DNA of 10,029 nt from PUPG01 sp964463915 (GTDB lineage Bacteria; Bacteroidota; Bacteroidia; Bacteroidales; UBA7960): assembly GCA_964463915.1 (NCBI GenBank), contig CAYXEH010000066.1:1-10029 (forward strand), in the 5' to 3' direction. Of this stretch, positions 4,493 through 10,029 are shown piece by piece (the first letter of the stretch is position 1; every line of letters starts with the position of its first letter). The notes beneath the pieces are model-generated. The model saw only the letters and a program-made list of their open reading frames with translations. It ran no database searches and was not told the DNA's origin. Made by a program: the position numbers and the translations under genes.

Positions 4493-6087
4493 TGGCGCTG
4501 GATATTGACTGGGGAAGACTTGACCGGGAACTGGAATACAGGGGCAAGGGCGCCAGGGGCGATCTGCTTCAACAATATTGCAATACTTATGGCTGCTCTA
4601 AAGATGCTCTCTATCGCGGACTGAGAAAACACCGGGGAAAGAAATTTACAATTCAGCGGGACCCGCAGGTGGACGCGGCGCTGATCGACGCTATTGCGCA
4701 GTTGAAAATAAAAGGCATGGAGTTGGGACTGAAAGAAAGGGAACTGAGCACGGAGCGGTGTATTCGCAAACTGGTCAATCAATATGGTGTGGTGGATGCT
4801 GAAAACCTATCGGTAAGCACTGTTAACCGCAATCTTAGAAAGGTTGGCTTTCGTATCCGTGACCCGAAAGTCAGGGTGGAGATGGACCATGCGAACCAGG
4901 AACACCAAATGGATTTTTCCCGGTCTAAATATTTTCAGCTGACCACCTGGGACAATGAAAAGAAGGACTATATACTCAAGGTATCCGGCAAAGAACTGCA
5001 TTATAAAGATGAAAACAGGCGAATTCGAACCTGGATCGTATCGGTAAAGGATTCTTATAGCCGTATTCGGCTGGCGCGGGCTTACGGGGCTACGGGTGAA
5101 AGCATTAATATGGGCCTGGACTTTCTGAACTGGGTGTGGAACCGTGAGCATGATGACCACCCGATGCGACATTTGCCGGAACGGTTAAAAACCGATAACG
5201 GCGCTTTTGCCAAGAGCAAGGAAGTGATCAAGGTGATGGACGCTTATAATATAGAATTGTTTCGGTCTACTCCGGGCAATAAGGATTCCCAGGGAAAGAT
5301 TGAGAGTGGTTTTCATGCTTTGTGGAATTGTTTTGAACTTGATTTTGCCATGGATCTGGGTGATGGCGCTGAGGTGACACTGTCGGAATATAATGAAAGG
5401 CTTTTTCAATATTGTGTGGAAGAATCTGAAAAGCAGCATCCTTTTCGGAAGTTTGTCACCCGGGAGATGGATTATAAGGAAAGCATTATGTCCCATCCAC
5501 CGCGTGAGATCAATGCTGACGTGCGGCAGTATGCTTTTCAGACTTTTGAACGCAGTGTTGACCAGGCGCGAATGGTGTGGATCGATAATAAGCCTTACAG
5601 GGCGCCGGGTTTTGCTGAGGGTAAACGGATCAGGATATTGCGGAACCGGCGCGGTGAGTTTATCGGTGAAATGATGGATGAAGGCCGGGAAAGTTTTAAC
5701 CTGGCGCCTTATGAATATACTCGTGACGGGGACTATGAACACCGGGAACACGCTACCTACAAACAGAAAATGGCGCGGGTAGTGGAGGAAATCGAGAAGG
5801 GAACTTATGATGAAAAGGATGATAGCTGGGAAGATATAAAACAATCCATTCAACCGTCTGTGACAGTGGAAGCGGAATCTCCTTTTAACAATAAAGAAAT
5901 ATTCGGCAGTGAGCGGGAGGCAAAACTCTATATTGCAGACCGTCTGCCTGCCGGCCACGTATACGCGGACTATGCTGAAGTATTCAGTAGTCTGCTACAG
6001 GGGGAAATTAATAAGGAAGCAATTGATATTGTACTGAAACAAATTCCAATTATGGAATCAGAAACCCAAAGGAGGGATTATGAATAA
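4492..6087 (+). CDS. Mu-type DDE transposase (MuA-like), 531 aa
   Basis: Catalyses DNA strand transfer of the phage genome, acting with the ATPase encoded next. Residues about 20-50 include a helix-turn-helix (LLQQYCNTYGCSKDALYRGLRKHRG), and about 85-125 a second DNA-binding region (STERCIRKLVNQYG, STVNRNLRKVGFRIRD). The RNase H-like core has D141 (HQMDFS), D235 (KTDNGAF) and E271 (SQGKIES), with 35 residues between the last two, the classic D,D35E triad. Residues about 350-405 (RSVDQARMVWIDNKPYRAPG to FNLAPYEY) match the Mu transposase C-terminal beta barrel. The tail of about 120 residues is acidic then helical, the place where MuA contacts MuB. The start uses AAAGGTG upstream and overlaps the gemA stop by one base. 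The ATPase start lies inside its 3' end. It appears intact. Confidence 0.93.
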   Translation: MALDIDWGRLDRELEYRGKGARGDLLQQYCNTYGCSKDALYRGLRKHRGKKFTIQRDPQVDAALIDAIAQLKIKGMELGLKERELSTERCIRKLVNQYGVVDAENLSVSTVNRNLRKVGFRIRDPKVRVEMDHANQEHQMDFSRSKYFQLTTWDNEKKDYILKVSGKELHYKDENRRIRTWIVSVKDSYSRIRLARAYGATGESINMGLDFLNWVWNREHDDHPMRHLPERLKTDNGAFAKSKEVIKVMDAYNIELFRSTPGNKDSQGKIESGFHALWNCFELDFAMDLGDGAEVTLSEYNERLFQYCVEESEKQHPFRKFVTREMDYKESIMSHPPREINADVRQYAFQTFERSVDQARMVWIDNKPYRAPGFAEGKRIRILRNRRGEFIGEMMDEGRESFNLAPYEYTRDGDYEHREHATYKQKMARVVEEIEKGTYDEKDDSWEDIKQSIQPSVTVEAESPFNNKEIFGSEREAKLYIADRLPAGHVYADYAEVFSSLLQGEINKEAIDIVLKQIPIMESETQRRDYE

Positions 6088-7045
6088 GCGACAGCTTTTG
6101 AAGCATTTTGGACTAAATGAGATGGGAATCTATCGTGAAGATGTTTTCCAAAAAAACAAACAGGCGTTGAGGGATGCTATCATCAATCATGATATGGTTG
6201 GCGTGGTGGGTGACGCCGGTATGGGCAAGTCGGTGTTGTTTCGTGAGACTGCCCGTGAGTTGATGCTGGACAGTAAGCACCAGGTTGAGTTTGTGTTTGT
6301 GAATGACTGGTTTCGTGACCGGCTGACGATCGCCAATATTATCAACGCTATTATTATGGATCTGAGCAAGGAAGGGCCACGGCGGTGTATGGAAGCCAGA
6401 ACCCGGCAGGTGACCCGTATCCTGGGCCAAAAGGCTGTGATCGAAAAGAAAAAGGTGTGTGTTGTCCTGGAGCAGGGCCACAGAATGCACCTGAATACGA
6501 TCATCGCGCTAAAGGAACTGAGAGAGGCTGTTTTTGCTGGCCGTGACAAACTCTGTAGTGTGCTGTTGCTGGGGCACCCGCTGATGAAATCCAAGATTGC
6601 CAGCCGGGATGAGATATATCTCAGAACAGATTTTATTGACCTTGACCACAATCATGGCTGGATGAAATATGAAGAGCGCGTGAAGTTTCTGGAGTGTGCT
6701 TTTGGCAATGCGCTGGATGAGACTGCCAGGGCGCGGATCGCGACCCGAAAGAAGACGCCACTGGAAATGGAACATTATGTTTTTCAAAAAATGGCTGAAC
6801 AGGCAAAACTGGGTTTGAATGTCATTGACGGTGACGCAGTGGAAGCGACAATACAGGAAATCCGTGAGGACGGGAGGTTTAGTTACCGGCAGATCGCCAG
6901 GGTGGCAAATCTGGGTAAAACCAGTGTTGAGAATGCTTTCAACGGCTCTGCCCCTCACCTGGTGCCCAGGGTAAAGGAAGCAATGCTGAAACTGGAGGAA
7001 AAAAACCGCCAGCAGGAAATCGAAAAAACAATACAGGGAGTGTAA
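6080..7045 (+). CDS. MuB/TnsC-like AAA ATPase, transposition target selector, 321 aa
   Basis: ATP-dependent DNA-binding partner of the transposase, by analogy with MuB, TniB and TnsC. Walker A is GDAGMGKS (residues 44-51). The Walker B strand is KVCVVLEQGHRM (about 125-136), with a Leu-Glu where relatives usually have Asp-Glu, so E131 probably serves as the catalytic acid. A sensor-1-like strand reads SVLLLGHP (160-167). C-terminal residues about 262-302 (FSYRQIARVANLGKTSVENAFNG) look like a helix-turn-helix, and the last 20 residues are charged helix. MuB itself has its helix-turn-helix at the N-terminus, so this layout differs. ATG 6080 overlaps the transposase by eight bases and follows AAAGGAGGG, indicating tight coupling. 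Confidence 0.88.
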   Translation: MNKRQLLKHFGLNEMGIYREDVFQKNKQALRDAIINHDMVGVVGDAGMGKSVLFRETARELMLDSKHQVEFVFVNDWFRDRLTIANIINAIIMDLSKEGPRRCMEARTRQVTRILGQKAVIEKKKVCVVLEQGHRMHLNTIIALKELREAVFAGRDKLCSVLLLGHPLMKSKIASRDEIYLRTDFIDLDHNHGWMKYEERVKFLECAFGNALDETARARIATRKKTPLEMEHYVFQKMAEQAKLGLNVIDGDAVEATIQEIREDGRFSYRQIARVANLGKTSVENAFNGSAPHLVPRVKEAMLKLEEKNRQQEIEKTIQGV

Positions 7046-7047
7046 TT

Positions 7048-7263
7048 ATGGAAGCAGTAGACTTATATATGGCAAGGACTGAATCAGAGATGAAACGCCT
7101 GTATGGGACAACCTATGTCTGCCAGCAGTGCAAACATGTACAGGATTTTGGCGGCCAGTGTGAAAGATGTCACTCATGGCTGCTGATCGATGTGAATGAT
7201 GTAAATAAAACCGAGGATGACGAAGATGACGGGATTGCCGCGTCATTTCGTTCCTCGCAATAA
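7048..7263 (+). CDS. zinc-ribbon protein, 71 aa, with repeat-derived tail
   Basis: Small protein with a single zinc ribbon: CQQC (C25, C28) and CERC (C38, C41). The first 20 residues form a short amphipathic helix, and an acidic tract (KTEDDEDD) follows the ribbon. The start at 7048 comes two bases after the ATPase stop, with CAGGGAG upstream. The last 11 residues (DGIAASFRSSQ) and the stop codon are encoded by a dispersed palindromic repeat (7233-7267), so the original C-terminus has probably been replaced or extended. Likely an early phage protein using zinc for structure. A role in DNA binding or transcription is possible but not shown. No named family is recognised. Confidence 0.7.
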   Translation: MEAVDLYMARTESEMKRLYGTTYVCQQCKHVQDFGGQCERCHSWLLIDVNDVNKTEDDEDDGIAASFRSSQ

Positions 7264-7267
7264 CAGG
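7233..7267. repeat. CEERSDAAIS-type palindromic repeat, family B, copy 1
   Basis: 31 of 35 bases match the copy at 8164-8198, ending in the same CCTCGCAATAACAGG. The left arm is degraded, so the outer stem is not preserved here. It encodes the tail and stop of the upstream zinc ribbon, and its final AGG joins AG to create the AGGAG Shine-Dalgarno for the DUF3164 gene at 7276. Confidence 0.8.
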
Positions 7268-7275
7268 AGATTGAT

Positions 7276-7890
7276 ATGGCTATAAGTATAACCAAAGGTA
7301 AACAACGGTTTTGGCTGGACCCAAAGGGTAATGAAATCCCTTATTCTTATGTGAAGAAGGCCGACCGGAGGCGGGATAAGGCTGTAAAACAAGCCCATGG
7401 GGAAGCCGAAAAAATCGCCAAGGCTGTGAGAGAAGGCAAGAAAAGAATTCAGGAAATCATTGGTAATTACCTGGATGATATTGCGGCTGATTACGGCGAA
7501 GACTGGAAGGGCAACACTACCCTGAAGGATTTTTCTGATATTCTAAAGATTGAGATCAGTGTATCAGAAAGAATCGAGTTTGATGAAAAGCTGCATATTG
7601 CCAAGGAGAAGATTGACAAGTGCATTAATTCCTGGTCAAAGGGGAGCAGCCAGAAAATAAAGATGCTGATAGACCGGGCTTTTAAAGTGGACAAAAAAGG
7701 AAAACTGAATAACAGAATGCTTCTTGGTCTTCGTCAATTGGATATTGATGATGAGCTCTGGAAAGAGGCGATGGATATTATTGCCGACAGTATCCAGGTG
7801 ATTGATTCAACTACTTACTACCAGTTTTTTAAGAAGGAAAGTCAGCAATCGAATTATGATTGTGTTGAATTAAACTTCTCAAGGGTTTGA
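7276..7890 (+). CDS. DUF3164 family protein, 204 aa
   Basis: Strong resemblance to DUF3164, a protein found in the early region of Mu-like transposable phages. The family outline is followed end to end: FWLDPKGNEIPYSYVK (12-27), a long basic helix with coiled-coil character (about 28-70), GNTTLKDFSDILKIEISVSERIEFDEKLHIAKEKID (79-114), SWSKGSSQKIKMLIDRAFKVDKKGKLNNRMLLGLRQLDIDDE (119-160), and WKEAMDIIADSIQVIDSTTYYQFF (162-185). The last 18 residues go beyond the usual end. The molecular function of the family is not established as far as I know; the gene position supports a role near replication or transposition. AGGAG eight bases before the ATG fixes the start and is partly provided by the palindromic repeat. 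Length is normal. Confidence 0.9.
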   Translation: MAISITKGKQRFWLDPKGNEIPYSYVKKADRRRDKAVKQAHGEAEKIAKAVREGKKRIQEIIGNYLDDIAADYGEDWKGNTTLKDFSDILKIEISVSERIEFDEKLHIAKEKIDKCINSWSKGSSQKIKMLIDRAFKVDKKGKLNNRMLLGLRQLDIDDELWKEAMDIIADSIQVIDSTTYYQFFKKESQQSNYDCVELNFSRV

Positions 7891-7894
7891 ATGA

Positions 7895-8110
7895 ATGAAA
7901 TGTCCATTCTGCAAAGGTAAGCAATTTGAAGGCACAGATGTCTTTCGTAAACACCTGAAAAACCTTGGTCACAAACAGCGGTTTGACAGTGTGGATTACC
8001 GGCGGTATGTGTGCCTCAGTTGCGGCAGGATTTTTAAGACCAGTGAGACCTTTGACGAGGAAATCATTCCCCGTAAACAGGAGATTGAAAATCGGTGTGA
8101 AAAGGCGTGA
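7895..8110 (+). CDS. NrdR-like zinc-ribbon protein, 71 aa
   Basis: A second small zinc-binding protein. CPFC (C3, C6) and CLSC (C40, C43) form a split ribbon in the style of the NrdR N-terminal domain, including an aromatic-basic run before the second pair (YRRYVCLSCGRIFKTSETF). Between the pairs lies a longer basic segment (FRKHLKNLGHKQRF) that could itself form a helix or an extra metal site with H20 and H26. AAGGG nine bases before ATG 7895 gives the start. The last residues (RCEKA) and the TGA stop come from the family C repeat at 8093-8136. By analogy it may bind nucleic acid as a transcription factor. It lacks the ATP-cone of true NrdR, so it is not an NrdR orthologue. Confidence 0.68.
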   Translation: MKCPFCKGKQFEGTDVFRKHLKNLGHKQRFDSVDYRRYVCLSCGRIFKTSETFDEEIIPRKQEIENRCEKA

Positions 8111-8136
8111 TGCCGCGGATCGGATCCGCCACACCG
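8093..8136. repeat. 44-base palindromic repeat, family C, copy 2
   Basis: CGGTGTG (8093-8099) pairs with CACACCG (8130-8136), and GCGGAT pairs perfectly with ATCCGC. Compared with copy 1, the inner G-T pair is replaced by G-C and the GGC/GCT pair by GGC/GCC, so changes preserve or improve pairing. It supplies the last five codons and stop of the zinc-ribbon gene. Confidence 0.85.
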
Positions 8137-8156
8137 AACAAAGAATAATGAAAAAG

Positions 8157-8198
8157 ATTGCGAGATTGCCGCGTCGCTACGCTCCTCGCAATAACAGG
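8157..8198. repeat. CEERSDAAIS-type palindromic repeat, family B, copy 2
   Basis: ATTGCGAG (8157-8164) pairs perfectly with CTCGCAAT (8185-8192), and inside GCGT (8171-8174) pairs with ACGC (8179-8182). The reverse-strand translation contains CEERSDAAISQ, the well-known signature of a palindromic repeat found in many bacteria. It fills the gap before the gene at 8206, and its ACAGG end runs directly into GGAAACC, the likely ribosome site. Confidence 0.88.
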
Positions 8199-8205
8199 GA
8201 AACCA

Positions 8206-9006
8206 ATGACAATTAATAAAAAAAGATATAAGGACTATAAGAAGGAAATTGCGGGGCTGCAAAAGGACCTTGATTTTCATAACCGGTATAAGAGTTTTAA
8301 GGCGAAGATGTTTGACCTGCTGGACCGGAAACAATGGACTGTGGATGAGCATGACCTGCGAAACGCCGTGACAACTCTCTTTGGTGATGAGTATCTTCCT
8401 TTTGTTAAGGAGTGTATCAGGGATTATGATACGATGCTGGATATTGTGAATACGCTGTATAAGGATATTGGCGTGGATGTGTCCCGGGAGTTTTCCAAGC
8501 TGCGGAGCCTGGAGAGGATCAATCGTAACCGGCTGGGTGACTATGGCGATGAGGTGGTTGACCTGATCACCCGGGAAGTGCGGAAAGGACTGTCTGAGGG
8601 CATGAAGTATAAGGAGTTGATCAAGCACCTGAAGCCGGTGGACGGCAAGGTGGAGAATTATGCCCACGCCATAGCCAGAACCCAGGCAAAGGGGTATTCA
8701 CGGGCTTGTAAAAGTGAGAAGGCAAGAATTGGTGAAGTATATCTTTTTGAATATGTGGGGGCTGCCCTGCAGGGGAATTCTCACTTGTTTTGCAAGTATA
8801 TGCTGGGGATGACCTGTCATATCGATGATATTGTAAAGATGTATAATGGCACGGGGCTGCCGGTGCTGGACTACTGCGGCGGGTGGAACTGTGTCCATGA
8901 CTGGGAGCCGGATCCTTTTGCCAAAGAAAAGGACAAAGGCAGCTGGCAGCGGAACACGATCGGGAAGGCGACCAAGATAAAGGTGTATTCCAGGATTAAA
9001 CTATAA
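8206..9006 (+). CDS. minor head / head morphogenesis-like protein (SPP1 gp7, Mu F type), 266 aa
   Basis: The C-terminal half follows the phage minor head protein pattern (SPP1 gp7 / Mu gpF family). After a helical region (about 85-150) it reads AHAIARTQAKGYSRACKSEKARIG (153-176), then a strand ending EYVGAAL, SHLFCKYMLG (192-201), DDIVKMYNGTGLPVLDYCGGWNCVHDWEPDP (207-237). The ART, xxFC and CGGxNCxHxW elements are those of the family. The N-terminal 85 residues are charged helices without a recognised domain. These proteins assist head assembly or accompany DNA ejection, usually next to a portal gene. Here no portal or terminase is seen nearby, so it may be displaced, or a reduced relative with another job. 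ATG 8206 is chosen over an upstream TTG inside the repeat. The C-terminus (KIKVYSRIKL) is basic. Confidence 0.7.
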   Translation: MTINKKRYKDYKKEIAGLQKDLDFHNRYKSFKAKMFDLLDRKQWTVDEHDLRNAVTTLFGDEYLPFVKECIRDYDTMLDIVNTLYKDIGVDVSREFSKLRSLERINRNRLGDYGDEVVDLITREVRKGLSEGMKYKELIKHLKPVDGKVENYAHAIARTQAKGYSRACKSEKARIGEVYLFEYVGAALQGNSHLFCKYMLGMTCHIDDIVKMYNGTGLPVLDYCGGWNCVHDWEPDPFAKEKDKGSWQRNTIGKATKIKVYSRIKL

Positions 9007-9030
9007 CAACGAAATTATGGAGAGTGGATT

Positions 9031-9123
9031 TTGAGCAGAGAAGATAAACGGGAAATGATGTTGATAATGGCCAGCCAGGTGGTGATGGGCCTTTTGACAT
9101 GGGCGGTGATGATATGGATTTGA
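9031..9123 (+). CDS. possible 30-aa membrane peptide with TTG start
   Basis: TTG 9031 follows GGAGAG at about eight bases. The frame gives a charged start (SREDKRE) and then one hydrophobic helix (MMLIMASQVVMGLLTWAVMIWI), ending at TGA 9121. It overlaps the next gene start. The size and layout suit a single-pass membrane peptide. The rare start and small size make this tentative. Confidence 0.28.
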   Translation: MSREDKREMMLIMASQVVMGLLTWAVMIWI

Positions 9124-9770
9124 AGATGATATCCAAGCGGCTGAATATTCCTTTTGAGATTGTCCGGCATATCACAACTGAGAACTGGGAGCAGGTGTAT
9201 GGGTATTTTAAATACCGGTGGAACCAGGACGGGTATGTTGCCTGGAAGAAAAACCAAAAGGCGGTGGAGCGGGTTGTCAAGGTGTTTTCGAACCTGAAAA
9301 AGGGTGAGTATAAGGCGGGTAAGCAGGAGTTGAAATCCATTGGGCTTTATGTGGAGCGTCTGGGTGTGAAGGCGCTGATCGATGATATGACAGCGGCCCT
9401 GGGAAAGAACCCCCGCATTCGGACAATCATGTATTTCCTGAAAACCCAGGAGGGAGAAAAACTATCCCGCTGGGGCAATCTCTATCTAAACAAAATCGAG
9501 GCTGAGATCACGGCTGAGAAAAAAAAGCGGGATGAAGAGGAGAAGGAGATTGGGAAGGAATTATTTGGGGAGCATAGTACCATTGCCAAGGTCGCTGACC
9601 ATTCGCAAGGTACAGAGAAACCAGAATGGCTGAAAGAAGAGGAGGCGGAACTGGCGCGCCTGGCAAATCTGACTGATGAGGAAATGACGGTACAGCAGAG
9701 GGGGCGCCGGGCTTTTTTGAAACTGCGGCTGAAGAATATTAAAAACGGAAAGTTTAAGGTTTATGAGTAA
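9114..9770 (+). CDS. charged hypothetical protein, 218 aa
   Basis: I do not recognise this protein. Residues up to about 60 (ISKRLNIPFEIVRHITTENWEQVYGYFKYRWN) look like compact helices, possibly DNA-binding. Residues 60-130 are helical and basic. Residues about 135-165 form a strongly charged helix (AEITAEKKKRDEEEKEIGKEL). This is followed by the family A repeat insert HSTIAKVADHSQG and a final helical segment. Two in-frame ATGs are possible, 9099 and 9114. I prefer 9114 for its nearby GGCGGTGAT, though 9099 would add only five residues (MGGDD). The stop overlaps the ATG of the next gene, so the two are coupled. The repeat lies in a hydrophilic linker, where insertion would be tolerated. Confidence 0.65.
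   Translation: MDLKMISKRLNIPFEIVRHITTENWEQVYGYFKYRWNQDGYVAWKKNQKAVERVVKVFSNLKKGEYKAGKQELKSIGLYVERLGVKALIDDMTAALGKNPRIRTIMYFLKTQEGEKLSRWGNLYLNKIEAEITAEKKKRDEEEKEIGKELFGEHSTIAKVADHSQGTEKPEWLKEEEAELARLANLTDEEMTVQQRGRRAFLKLRLKNIKNGKFKVYE
9578..9612. repeat. 35-base bulged hairpin repeat, family A, copy 3
   Basis: Same hairpin as at 864 and 2891, now with outer pair T-A (TACC with GGTA), inner closing pair C-G (GGTC with GACC), loop GCT, and one mismatch in the middle stem (TTGCCAA opposite TTCGCAA). In frame it encodes TIAKVADHSQG in the unknown 218-aa protein. Confidence 0.82.
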
Positions 9771-9996
9771 CTATTATGTAACGATGTACCGGCGTGTGAA
9801 ACGGATGGATGATATCGGTGAAACACGGCGTCAATGGAAGGCGGGCAAACTCTTTGTCCGGAAGCGCAATAACTTTGCCCGGTACACAGGCGGGGACTTC
9901 GACGACCTGATAACACTTTTTGCAAAAGAAAAACTATATACTCGAACACATATCGAGTCTAACCAGCCGCTGATGGTTATTGAAGCGGCTATTTAA
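9763..9996 (+). CDS. small hypothetical protein, 77 aa
   Basis: Unrecognised small basic protein. The ATG at 9763 overlaps the upstream stop by eight bases and sits after TTAAGGTTT, a modest ribosome site, so translation is probably coupled. The N-terminal half is basic and aromatic (YYVTMYRRVKRMDD, KLFVRKRNNFARY). The C-terminal half reads DFDDLITLFAKEKLYTRTHIESNQPLMVIEAAI and looks like mixed alpha/beta. There is no membrane segment or cysteine. It is followed after nine bases by another gene start with a strong Shine-Dalgarno, so the operon continues to the right. Confidence 0.6.
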   Translation: MSNYYVTMYRRVKRMDDIGETRRQWKAGKLFVRKRNNFARYTGGDFDDLITLFAKEKLYTRTHIESNQPLMVIEAAI

Positions 9997-10005
9997 GGAG
10001 GGCTT

Positions 10006-10029
10006 ATGGCGCTGGAAATTACAAAAGAT
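10006..10029 (+). CDS. start of a further gene, cut by the window end
   Basis: ATG 10006 follows AAGGAGGG at 9995-10002, the strongest ribosome site in this part of the window. Only eight codons (MALEITKD) are present, so no product can be named. It continues the rightward operon. Confidence 0.6.

Noticed and set aside
5185..5958. Long minus-strand frame of 257 codons inside the transposase gene
   Set aside because: It lies wholly opposite a well-supported DDE transposase and has shadow-like composition rich in His, Phe, Ile and Pro.
8158..8205. TTG-started extension of the minor-head-like protein
   Set aside because: The 16 extra residues are entirely repeat-encoded; ATG 8206 is well placed after GGAAACC.
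7996..8667. Minus-strand frame containing CEERSDAAIS
   Set aside because: The motif is the translation of the palindromic repeat, and the rest lies opposite two + genes.

Overview
The window reads as the early (left-hand) part of a Mu-like transposable phage or prophage. The core evidence is four adjacent genes on the + strand: a GemA/Gp16-type protein (DUF1018, about 3884-4492), a Mu-type DDE transposase (4492-6087), a MuB/TnsC-like AAA ATPase that overlaps it (6080-7045), and a DUF3164 protein (7276-7890), a family typical of transposable phages. GC content is moderate and Shine-Dalgarno sites are strong. Several repeats belong to short palindromic families spread across bacterial genomes, including one whose reverse-strand translation reads CEERSDAAIS and a CAGATTAAC-type repeat. 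This suggests an environmental Gram-negative or candidate-phylum host, but the sequence alone does not fix the taxon.

Layout. 1-1016: small ORFs, a short leftward Cys-rich ORF facing a rightward helix-turn-helix gene across 44 bases, then a T-rich leader of about 300 bases. 1017-1765: a CII/CP76-like phage regulator and a small tandem helix-turn-helix protein. 1765-2417: a possible membrane ORF (+) overlapping head-on a more convincing soluble beta-rich ORF (-), probably an accessory gene. 2517-3764: a Cys-rich segment apparently fused to a helical, coiled-coil protein. 3884-7045: GemA, transposase and ATPase, translationally coupled. 7048-8110: a zinc ribbon, DUF3164, and a second zinc ribbon. 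8206-10029: a protein resembling an SPP1 gp7/Mu F minor head protein, a charged unknown protein, another small unknown, and the first codons of a further gene.

The genes fit a replicative transposition module. The ATPase would select target DNA and activate the transposase. GemA and DUF3164 are early accessory proteins. The helix-turn-helix proteins are candidates for the lysis/lysogeny switch.

The most unusual feature is not a single gene. At least six unrelated short palindromic or tandem repeat families sit in these 10 kb, always at points the genes can tolerate: linkers, extreme C-termini, gene junctions and ribosome-binding sites. One 35-base hairpin family occurs three times, and its terminal and loop-closing base pairs covary. 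Its copies inside genes add the same 12-residue peptide in the same frame.
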